A stretch of DNA of 64,000 bases from Herbiconiux flava (GTDB lineage: Bacteria; Actinomycetota; Actinomycetes; Actinomycetales; Microbacteriaceae): contig NZ_JACCBM010000001.1 in NCBI RefSeq assembly GCF_013409865.1, positions 2,356,001 through 2,420,000 on the forward strand, read 5' to 3'. The position numbers and the translations under genes are program-made. The notes beneath the pieces were generated by a model. The model had not been told where the DNA came from, searched no databases, and saw nothing but the letters and a program-made list of their open reading frames with translations. Below are positions 16,086-22,762 of the stretch, piece by piece (within the stretch, counting starts at the first letter, position 1; each line of letters opens with the position of its first letter).

Positions 16086-17050
16086 CCGGTCGCTCCGCCT
16101 TTCGTGGAGGTCGAGGTGGTCGAGGAGGTCGAGGTCGTTCGGGTGGATCGGGTCGTTCGGGTGGATCGGGCCGCTCGGGCGGGTGCGAGACCGTGGCGGA
16201 GGCCGGCGAGGCGGCGGCCGAGGGCGTGCCCCGCTCCCCGCGAGGGGGCGAGCGCGCGCTCGCGGGCCGCCCGCACCACGTGCAGCGCGCCGAGCCCCGG
16301 GAGCTCCCGCACCTTCGCGTCGACGCCGGCGGTGAGCTCGGCGTCGAGGAGTTCTTCGTAGAAGAAGGCCGAGGCGGATTGCTGCACGCTGGCCGCGCCG
16401 ATCGGCCACGGGGTGCGCGGCAGGGCGCGGCGGGCGAGGTTCTGAGCGCGGCGCGAGGCGGTCAGGCGCGCTCGGGCGTCGGGCTCGACGAAGGCGCGGT
16501 GACGCTTCTTCACCTCGAGGATGCGCTCGAGCAGCGAGACCAGCTCGGGGTTCGGGTCGAGCGTCTTGAGGCGGAGATAGGCGGCCTCGGTCATCCACTC
16601 GTCGACCGCCACGGTGGTGAGGTGCACGCCGATCACGTCGGGCCCGATCGCGTTCGCGCGGAACGACTCGACGATGGGCGTCGCCCGCTCGGACAGCTCG
16701 AGCGCGATCGCCTTGAGGCGGGGGAGCTCCTCGATCGCGGTCGGGTCGACGCCGTGGGCGCGCACGATCACCTCGAGGGCGTCGGCGATCCAGTACTTCT
16801 CGAACGCCCAGGTGGTGAGGAACGCGGTGACCCGCGCGTCCTTGTGGGTGGGGGTGACGAGCACGTTGCGCAGGTAGGTCATGGTCGAGCGCTCGAGCTC
16901 GCGCAGGTAGGCGAGCAGGCGCACGGTGCGATCGGTGAGCGGATGCTCGGCGAACGCCTCGAGATCGATCTCGCCGCGGTGGCTGCCGACCGCGGTGCGG
17001 GCGAAGTCGCGCACGTCGAAACGCTCGGGAACTCGTTCTTCGACGGACAT
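16082..17050 (-). CDS. ferritin-like paralogue with incomplete diiron site
   Basis: A 322-residue paralogue of the diiron protein two genes downstream; shared blocks include HPLTDRTVRLLAYL, YLRNVLVTPTHKD and the VDEWMTEAAYLRL helix. Two iron-ligand positions are changed in each ExxH motif region: the helix-two pair is Lys85/Ile88 and the helix-four Glu is Lys181, although Glu53, Glu151 and His184 remain. It cannot form a normal diiron centre and may be a structural or regulatory partner. The C-terminal 30 residues are low-complexity Thr/Ser/Arg, encoded by an 18-bp DNA repeat (16133-16168). First gene of its operon; ATG at 17050, which overlaps nothing upstream. Confidence 0.72.
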   Translation of the reverse strand: MSVEERVPERFDVRDFARTAVGSHRGEIDLEAFAEHPLTDRTVRLLAYLRELERSTMTYLRNVLVTPTHKDARVTAFLTTWAFEKYWIADALEVIVRAHGVDPTAIEELPRLKAIALELSERATPIVESFRANAIGPDVIGVHLTTVAVDEWMTEAAYLRLKTLDPNPELVSLLERILEVKKRHRAFVEPDARARLTASRRAQNLARRALPRTPWPIGAASVQQSASAFFYEELLDAELTAGVDAKVRELPGLGALHVVRAARERALAPSRGAGHALGRRLAGLRHGLAPARAARSTRTTRSTRTTSTSSTTSTSTKGGATG

Positions 17051-17118
17051 CTGGTCTCTCCGAGGCGGACTGTCCCCGGCGTGGTCGGCGAGGAGGGGTG
17101 AACGGATGCGCTCGTCTA

Positions 17119-17144
17119 ACGCTACGCACTCCGTAGCGTATCCT
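17119..17144. promoter_or_regulatory. palindromic operator in the divergent ether-lipid promoter region
   Basis: A perfect inverted repeat, ACGCTACG (17119-17126) and CGTAGCGT (17132-17139) around CACTC, lies in the 101-bp gap between the divergent operons. It abuts TATCCT (17139-17144), a likely -10 whose start site would fall at the SDR ATG, so that gene is probably leaderless. The cluster's own TetR is the natural candidate to bind. Confidence 0.7.
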
Positions 17145-17151
17145 AAGCACC

Positions 17152-17952
17152 ATGGCGACGGCTCTGGTGACCGGTGGAACCTCGGGGATCGGTGCAGCAT
17201 TCGCCCGGGCCCTCTCCCTTCGAGGGTACGACCTCGTCCTCGTCGCGCGCGACGAGGAGCGGCTGCGCGAGACGGCCGCCGAGCTCTCCCGCGACGGCGC
17301 GACGAAGGTCGAGACCATCTCCGCCGACCTCTCCGTGCGGGCCGATGTCGACCGCGTCGCCGAGCGGCTCGAGTCGACGGATGCGCCCATCGACTTCCTG
17401 GTCAACAACGCCGGCTTCGGCATCCACGGCTCGCTGCTCGAGCGCGACGTCTCCATCCACGAGCGCGCCCTGTCGGTCATGTGCCTCGCCGTGCTGGTGC
17501 TCGGCGGTGCGGCCGGACGGGCGATGAAGGCCAGGCACAAGGGCGCGATCCTGAACGTCTCCAGCGTCGCGGGCACCATCGCGACCGGCAACTACTCGGC
17601 GGTCAAGGCGTGGACGACGGCGTACACCGAGGCGCTCGCGGTCGAGCTCAAGGGCACGGGCGTTCAGGTCACGGCGGTTCTGCCGGGCTGGGTGCGCACC
17701 GAGTTCCACGAGCGGGCGGGCATCCGCACGAAGTCGATCCCCGAGTTCCTCTGGCTCGACGCCGACGCGCTGGTGGAGGAGTGCCTGCGCGACGTCGCAC
17801 ACGGCAAGGTGCTCTCGGTGCCGTCGAAGCGGTTCCGTTTCCTCATGCTCTTCACGCGCCACCTGCCGCGCCGTACCATCCGCTGGATCTCGGGCCGCAT
17901 CTCGTCCAGTCGAAGCAAACCGATCGTGCCGTCGGAGGCGAAGACCTCATGA
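17152..17952 (+). CDS. short-chain dehydrogenase/reductase, candidate acyl/alkyl-DHAP reductase
   Basis: A classical SDR of 266 residues: TGGTSGIG (7-14) for cofactor, NNAGFGIHG around 84, a catalytic serine in NVSSVAG and YSAVK as Tyr-Lys pair. A basic residue after the second strand (VARDEERL) favours NADPH. The C-terminal 40 residues (RFRFLMLFTRHLPRRTIRWI) are hydrophobic and basic and may associate with the membrane, as in lipid-acting SDRs. It heads the operon with PlsC and AGPS and would fit reduction of the keto group of alkyl- or acyl-DHAP. This substrate is inferred from context. No ribosome site is seen; a leaderless start is likely. Confidence 0.85.
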   Translation: MATALVTGGTSGIGAAFARALSLRGYDLVLVARDEERLRETAAELSRDGATKVETISADLSVRADVDRVAERLESTDAPIDFLVNNAGFGIHGSLLERDVSIHERALSVMCLAVLVLGGAAGRAMKARHKGAILNVSSVAGTIATGNYSAVKAWTTAYTEALAVELKGTGVQVTAVLPGWVRTEFHERAGIRTKSIPEFLWLDADALVEECLRDVAHGKVLSVPSKRFRFLMLFTRHLPRRTIRWISGRISSSRSKPIVPSEAKTS

Positions 17953-18659
17953 TGACCCACAACCACCCGCACCTCATCCGCGCCCCGAAGGACCGCTTCA
18001 CGAGCGGCGTCATGGCGAACATGCGCTTCGTCGCGCAGCGGATGCTGCTGAAGCCGGTGGTCTGGTCGATCACCCGCGTCAGCGTGCACGGGCACGACGC
18101 CGTCAAGGGTGTTCAGGGCGCGTTCATCGCGGTCGCGAATCACTCCAGCCACCTCGACGCTCCGCTGATCATGTGCGCGCTGCCGCGGCGCATGGGCCGG
18201 TACCTGGCAGCCGGAGCCGCTGCGGACTACTTCTTCGACATCTGGTGGCGGCGCATCCTGACCGCCCTGTTCTTCAACGCCTTCCCGATCGACCGCACCG
18301 GCACCGCGCAGAAGCAGGGCGTGTCGAAGAAGCTGCTGAACCGCGGGGTGCCGCTGCTCGTCTTCCCGGAGGGCACGCGTTCGAAGACCGGCGAGATGGC
18401 CGACTTCAAGGCCGGCGCGGCCGCGCTCTCGCTCGCCTGCGACGTGCCGCTCGTGCCCGTCGCGCTGGTCGGCGCGAGCGCCGCCATGCCGCGCGGACGC
18501 AACTGGCCGATCCCTGGGCGCCCGCCCGTGGCGGTCATCTTCGGGGAGCCTATGATCGGACTGCCCGGCGAGACGCCCGACCAGTTCTCGAAGCGCATCA
18601 AGGCCGAGGTGCAGCGACTGCACGCGACCGGAAGCAGCACTCTGAAAGGATCCTCATGA
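17949..18659 (+). CDS. PlsC-family acyltransferase, candidate DHAP or lysophospholipid acyltransferase
   Basis: A membrane-associated glycerolipid acyltransferase of 236 residues. The catalytic NHSSHLD motif (NHx4D) is near residue 60 and the phosphate-binding FPEGTRSKTG near 140; PVALVGASAAMP is the fourth block. Members acylate glycerol-3-phosphate, DHAP or lysophosphatidate using acyl-CoA or acyl-ACP. Between an SDR and AGPS it could be the DHAP acyltransferase that makes the AGPS substrate, or the enzyme that fills the sn-2 position. It starts with two consecutive ATGs, the first overlapping the SDR stop by 4 bp. Confidence 0.9.
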   Translation: MMTHNHPHLIRAPKDRFTSGVMANMRFVAQRMLLKPVVWSITRVSVHGHDAVKGVQGAFIAVANHSSHLDAPLIMCALPRRMGRYLAAGAAADYFFDIWWRRILTALFFNAFPIDRTGTAQKQGVSKKLLNRGVPLLVFPEGTRSKTGEMADFKAGAAALSLACDVPLVPVALVGASAAMPRGRNWPIPGRPPVAVIFGEPMIGLPGETPDQFSKRIKAEVQRLHATGSSTLKGSS

Positions 18660-20386
18660 CCGACGTGAAGCACATGAAGTGGTGGGGCTGGGGCCTCGAG
18701 GGCGTCGGATTCCACTTCGAGGACAAGCCCGACTTCGCCCCGTTCGTTCAGAAGGCGGTCGCGCTCGACATCAGCGTGCCGCCCGTGCCGCCCCTGTCGT
18801 TCGACGAGCTCACGGTCGAGCCGCCGCGCATCACGGCGTCGTTCGAGGCCGAGCTGGTGTCGATCGTGGGGGCGTCGCACTCGACGACGGATGACATGGC
18901 GCGGGTGGTGCACACCTACGGCAAGAGCATCCGCGACCTGCTGCGCGTGCGCCGCAACGAGATCGCCCGCGTGCCCGACGTCGTCGTCTACCCGGCCGAC
19001 GAGGCCGAGGTGCAGCGCATCGTCGACGCCGTCGTCACCGAGGGCGCCGTGCTCATCCCGTTCGGCGGCGGCAGCAACATCGCCGGCAGCCTCGAGCCGC
19101 TCGCCGACGAGAAGCGCACGATCGTCTCGCTCGACCTCGGCCGCCTCCGTCGCGTGCTCGACATCGACGAGGGCTCGGGCCTCGCCCGCATCCAGGCCGG
19201 CGCCCAGGGCCCCGACCTCGAGGAGCAGCTGAACGCCCGCGGCTGGACGCTCGGCCACTTCCCCGACAGCTTCACCCACTCGACGCTGGGTGGCTGGGTC
19301 GCGACGCGCTCCTCGGGCATGCAGAGCGACAAGTACGGCGACATCGCCGACATCGCGCGCGGCCTCCGCATGGTGCGCCCGGGCACCGTCGTCGTGCTGC
19401 GCCCGCTGCCCTCCACCTCCACCGGTCCGTCGGTGCGCGAGATGATCATCGGCTCCGAGGGCCGTCTCGGCGTGATCACCGAGGTCACCGTGCAGGTGCA
19501 CCGCCAGCCCGCCGTTCGCGAGGTTCAGGCCTACTTCTTCCCGAACTGGAAGGCCGGCCTCGCGGCGATGCACGAGATCTCGGAGTCCGACGCGTCGCCG
19601 TCGATCACCCGGGTGTCGGATGCTCGGGAGAGCGGCTTCTCGCTCGCCACCCGCAAGGAGTCCAAGGGTGTCTCGTCCTTCGTGACCAAGACGCTGATGT
19701 CGGTGCTCCAGCGCCGCGGCTGGGTGCTCGAGGACATGTGCCTGTCGTTCATCGGCTTCGAGGGCAGCTCCTCGCACGTCTCCTACGAGAAGAAGCTCGT
19801 CTCGAAGATCGTGCGCAAGCACGGCGGCCTCGGCGTCGGCAAGGGCCCGGGCGCCCTCTACGACCAGAAGAAGTTCGACACGCCCTACCTCCGCGACTTC
19901 CTGCTCGACCGGGGCGCCGCCGCCGACGTGTCGGAGACCGCGGCCCCGTGGTCGAAGCTGCAGAAGGTCTACGACGACACCGTCGCCGCCGCGAACAAGG
20001 CCTACGACGCGCTCGGCGTGCACGGCTGGATCATGTGCCACCTCTCGCACTCGTACCACTCCGGCGCCTGCCTCTACTTCACCTTCGCGTTCGTGCACGG
20101 CGACGACCCGATCGCCCAGTACGAGGTCGTGAAGTCGAGCATCCAGCAGGCCTTCATCGACGCCGGCGGAACCCTCTCGCACCACCACGCAGTGGGCGTC
20201 GAGCACTCGCCGTGGATGGAGCAGGACATCTCGGCCGGCGGCGTCGCCCTCATGCAGGGCCTGTTCGACGCGGCCGACCCCGGGCAGCAGTTCAACCCGG
20301 GCAAGATCCTCGGCACGCCGATCACGCCCGAGGAGGTCGCCGACCGCGTCGCGCACGCGCCCCGCGCCGGCACCCCCGCCCACTAG
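18656..20386 (+). CDS. agpS: alkylglycerone-phosphate synthase-like FAD enzyme
   Basis: A 576-residue FAD-dependent enzyme close to eukaryotic AGPS, which exchanges the acyl chain of acyl-DHAP for a fatty alcohol to form the ether bond. The FAD-binding PFGGGSN is at 135-141; HSTLGGWVATRSSGMQSDKY (208-227) is the AGPS signature; TVVVLRPLPSTSTGPS and IIGSEGRLGVITEVTV complete the domain. The C-terminal region carries GWIMCHLSHSYHSGACLYFT and a histidine cluster, SHHHAVGVEHSPW, at the active-site position, then FNPGKI. It overlaps the plsC stop by 4 bp, with AAAGGA upstream. The family also contains lactate/glycolate oxidases, but the AGPS motifs are unusually well kept here. Confidence 0.9.
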   Translation: MTDVKHMKWWGWGLEGVGFHFEDKPDFAPFVQKAVALDISVPPVPPLSFDELTVEPPRITASFEAELVSIVGASHSTTDDMARVVHTYGKSIRDLLRVRRNEIARVPDVVVYPADEAEVQRIVDAVVTEGAVLIPFGGGSNIAGSLEPLADEKRTIVSLDLGRLRRVLDIDEGSGLARIQAGAQGPDLEEQLNARGWTLGHFPDSFTHSTLGGWVATRSSGMQSDKYGDIADIARGLRMVRPGTVVVLRPLPSTSTGPSVREMIIGSEGRLGVITEVTVQVHRQPAVREVQAYFFPNWKAGLAAMHEISESDASPSITRVSDARESGFSLATRKESKGVSSFVTKTLMSVLQRRGWVLEDMCLSFIGFEGSSSHVSYEKKLVSKIVRKHGGLGVGKGPGALYDQKKFDTPYLRDFLLDRGAAADVSETAAPWSKLQKVYDDTVAAANKAYDALGVHGWIMCHLSHSYHSGACLYFTFAFVHGDDPIAQYEVVKSSIQQAFIDAGGTLSHHHAVGVEHSPWMEQDISAGGVALMQGLFDAADPGQQFNPGKILGTPITPEEVADRVAHAPRAGTPAH

Positions 20387-20395
20387 CGGACAGGG

Positions 20396-20986
20396 CTACT
20401 GCGGGGGAGTCAGGGCCGGCCAGAGCAGCGTGAGCAGCCGGTCGGCCCACTCCTCGTCGGGTTCGCCGCCGCGGATCACCTGACCGACAGCCGAGCCGAG
20501 CAGCACGCTCACCACGAGCTTCACGTCGAGGCCGGCCCGCAGGTCGCCGCGCTCGACGGCCTCGTCCAGGAACGAGACGAGCTGGTGGCTGCGCATCCGG
20601 ATCATGTCGCGCAGCTGCTCGGTGAAGGGCGCGTCGCCGTCGTCGACCAGGATGGCGGCGACCGTGCCGCGTCCCACGATGTCCTGCACGCGCACGCGCG
20701 CCGCTCCGAGCAGCCAGTGCAGCGTGTCGTAGGTGCTCATGCCGCTCGGCAGGGTCACCTCGGTGGTCGCGGCGTCGATCGCGGCGGTCAGGAGCGCCTC
20801 GCGGTCTTCGTAGCGGCGGTAGATCGTCGTCTTCGCGACGCCGGAGGTCGCGGCCACCGCCTCGACCGTCACCCCGGCCGGGCCGCGGTCGCGCAGCAGC
20901 TGCAGCGTCGCCGCCACGATCCGCTCGTCGGCGGCACCGCGCTGCGCGCCGTCGTGCTGCCCCGCGGGGGCGCCGGAGCCGCTCAT
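20396..20986 (-). CDS. TetR-family regulator of the ether-lipid locus (putative)
   Basis: A 196-residue repressor-type protein. The helix-turn-helix is at about residues 25-70: IVAATLQLLRDRGPAGVTVE, then SGVAKTTIYRRYEDREALL. The C-terminal ligand domain is unclassified (TetR_C type). It converges on the agpS gene with 9 bp between the stops, so it is part of the same neighbourhood. The perfect palindrome in the divergent promoter at 17119-17139 is the obvious candidate operator; its own upstream region does not show a clear copy. The start follows from the family's N-terminal length. Confidence 0.85.
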   Translation of the reverse strand: MSGSGAPAGQHDGAQRGAADERIVAATLQLLRDRGPAGVTVEAVAATSGVAKTTIYRRYEDREALLTAAIDAATTEVTLPSGMSTYDTLHWLLGAARVRVQDIVGRGTVAAILVDDGDAPFTEQLRDMIRMRSHQLVSFLDEAVERGDLRAGLDVKLVVSVLLGSAVGQVIRGGEPDEEWADRLLTLLWPALTPPQ

Positions 20987-21037
20987 CCTGCCATCATGCC
21001 AGTCCCGATGGGTGCGCTCACGTGGCTTGACATGAGC

Positions 21038-21043
21038 TATGCT
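21038..21043 (+). promoter_or_regulatory. -10 box of a probably leaderless exported-protein gene
   Basis: TATGCT ends 8 bases before the ATG of the next gene, which lacks a ribosome site. TTGACA at 21027-21032 is too close (5 bp) to serve as the -35 for this box. Confidence 0.4.
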
Positions 21044-21051
21044 CGCGTTCC

Positions 21052-21972
21052 ATGAGGAAATTGATCCTGATCCTGGCGGTGCTGCTCGCCGTCGCCGGCG
21101 GGCTCGTGGCAGGGGCGCCACCCGCGCAGGCTCTCGGCTGCGTGCTCGGGCCCAGCCTCGCCAGTGCGGCCCGTGCCGTCGGGATCAGCTGCCCCCAGAT
21201 CGACGGAGGCTCAGGCGCTGAGCACTGGGGTGCGGCCGGTGGGGCGTGCAACTTCGGCTGGGAGTCCACGAACCTCCCGCCCGGCCTCCTCGACTTCCTC
21301 TCGGCCACGATGATCACCCGGGCGCATTTCACGTCTGACGGCGACTCGGTGACCGCGACTTTCTTCCGGAAGAGGGGGAAATTGGTCGGCGCCATCACGA
21401 TCATCTCGAGGCCCGACAAGACGTTCACCATGAACGTCGATGTCTATGGTCGTGACGGCATCGGCTGGGAAGGCGTCGGCTTCGACTGCAAGACCTCGAA
21501 AGACGGTCCGATGTACAAGATGGAGCCCTTCCTCGAGACGAAGGTCCTCCCGGATCCCGGTGGCACCCGATCCGCAGTGACGAGTTTCGTGTCGGTGCGC
21601 GGTTCGATGACGGCGGTGGGGACGGCCACTCATCTGCTCCGGGTCGACGTCACGAACAACGGTACCCATGACACGATCGCCGACGTGCAGCTCGATCTCG
21701 ACGGGTACCGGGTGACGGGTGTTCCCACCCTGCCGCCGGGTGCCTTCTGCACGCCGGCGGAGGGTTTGGTCTGCATGGCCGACGGAATCGCTCCAGGGGC
21801 CACAGCGAGCTATGTGCTTCTGCTGCAATCCGACGGCGACTTCGCGGCAGGGGCCTCGATCGATGCCGCTGTCTCGAGTCAGGGGCTCGTGAAGTCGAAG
21901 ACCTCGATCGGAGCACCGCCGGTCAGGAGGGCTGGTCTGGTGACCGACTTCTTCGTCATCGACCGGCCATGA
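21052..21972 (+). CDS. exported protein of unknown function
   Basis: A 306-residue protein with a clear Sec signal peptide, MRKLILILAVLLAVAGGLVA then GAPPAQA, cleavage after about residue 27. The mature part is rich in beta-strands with four or more cysteines that could pair. Residues 195-290 (LLRVDVTNNGTHDTIADVQL to VLLLQSDGDF) resemble an immunoglobulin-like or DUF11-type adhesion fold. No enzyme motif or cell-wall anchor is seen. Wobble positions are visibly less GC-rich than in its neighbours, and it lies between two TetR genes, which hints at recent acquisition. Function unknown. Confidence 0.75.
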   Translation: MRKLILILAVLLAVAGGLVAGAPPAQALGCVLGPSLASAARAVGISCPQIDGGSGAEHWGAAGGACNFGWESTNLPPGLLDFLSATMITRAHFTSDGDSVTATFFRKRGKLVGAITIISRPDKTFTMNVDVYGRDGIGWEGVGFDCKTSKDGPMYKMEPFLETKVLPDPGGTRSAVTSFVSVRGSMTAVGTATHLLRVDVTNNGTHDTIADVQLDLDGYRVTGVPTLPPGAFCTPAEGLVCMADGIAPGATASYVLLLQSDGDFAAGASIDAAVSSQGLVKSKTSIGAPPVRRAGLVTDFFVIDRP

Positions 21973-21987
21973 CGCCGACGGGGCGGG

Positions 21988-22641
21988 TCAGAGGCCGCGG
22001 TCGACCATGTCGAGGAGGCGGGAGGTCGCGAAGTCGACCATGCGGTCGTCCAGGCCCCGGAGGGGGCCGTCGATGATGAGCATGCCGAGGCCGTGCACGG
22101 TGGCCCAGGCCAGGAACTCGGCGTTCTGGCGGCGGGCCGCGGGCATGGCGCCGGTTTCGACCATCGCGTCGAGCGCGAGGCCGACGAGCTGGAACGGGGT
22201 GCGGCCGGCGCGGCCCGCCTTGGCGGCGTCGAAGGCATGGCTGAGGTCGTCGGGCACCGAGTAGGCGGTGCGGAAGAGGCCGGGCTCCTCGCGGGCGAAG
22301 GCGAGGTAGCCGAGGCCCACGGCCCGAAGCATCGCGCGGGCGTCGGCTTCGGTCAGCGTTCCGTCGGGGCCGGTGGGCGGATGCTCGGCGAGCTCCCGCT
22401 CGATGCGATCGGCCGCGAAGCCGAGGCAGCTGTCGCTGACGGCCTTCAGCAGCGCCTCCCGGTCGGCGAAGTGCCGGTAGGCGGCGTTGGGGGAGACCCC
22501 CGCGCGGCGCGTCGCCTCACGCAGAACGACGGCGTCGGGTCCGCCTTCGCGAGCCATCCCGATTCCGGCCTCGAGCAGCGCCTCGCGCAGCCCGCCGTGC
22601 CGGTAGGTCGACCGCGACGGCGGTGGCTCCTCATCGCTCAT
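21988..22641 (-). CDS. TetR-family regulator with WHG C-terminal domain
   Basis: A 217-residue regulator. The DNA-binding part is residues 12-60: HGGLREALLEAGIGMAREGG and RRAGVSPNAAYRHFADREAL. The C-terminal ligand domain ends with AWATVHGLGMLIIDGPLRGL, which fits the TetR_C_33/WHG family. A palindrome, TGTGGACAGCGTACACA, 48 bp before the start (22689-22705) suggests autoregulation; the same half-sites overlap the promoter of the VOC gene at 10680, a likely second target. The start at 22641 gives MSDEEPPPSRSTYRHGG; longer upstream frames cross the operator. Confidence 0.87.
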   Translation of the reverse strand: MSDEEPPPSRSTYRHGGLREALLEAGIGMAREGGPDAVVLREATRRAGVSPNAAYRHFADREALLKAVSDSCLGFAADRIERELAEHPPTGPDGTLTEADARAMLRAVGLGYLAFAREEPGLFRTAYSVPDDLSHAFDAAKAGRAGRTPFQLVGLALDAMVETGAMPAARRQNAEFLAWATVHGLGMLIIDGPLRGLDDRMVDFATSRLLDMVDRGL

Positions 22642-22688
22642 GCTCAGCCTCTGGGGGTAGGGATGCGTCCGCGGGTGACGGACGCTCT

Positions 22689-22705
22689 TGTGGACAGCGT
22701 ACACA
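22689..22705. promoter_or_regulatory. 17-bp palindromic operator upstream of the WHG TetR gene
   Basis: TGTGGAC-AGC-GTACACA is an imperfect palindrome (6 of 7 positions per arm). Its half-sites are identical to those at 10653-10669 in the VOC promoter; only the central three bases differ. Confidence 0.65.
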
Positions 22706-22762
22706 TGGCGACGCCGCTCCTTCCGCGAATCGGGCGGAGCGACGTCGCCAGGCGAACCGGTT

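Noticed and set aside
13734..17591. A 1285-residue fusion of the reductase with upstream sequence
   Set aside because: The upstream part lies in a different frame of the ferritin-like gene and antisense to the SDR; the ATG at 16085 with 4-bp overlap is the sound start.
21027..21043. TTGACA and TATGCT as one promoter
   Set aside because: Only 5 bp separate them; they cannot serve one polymerase.
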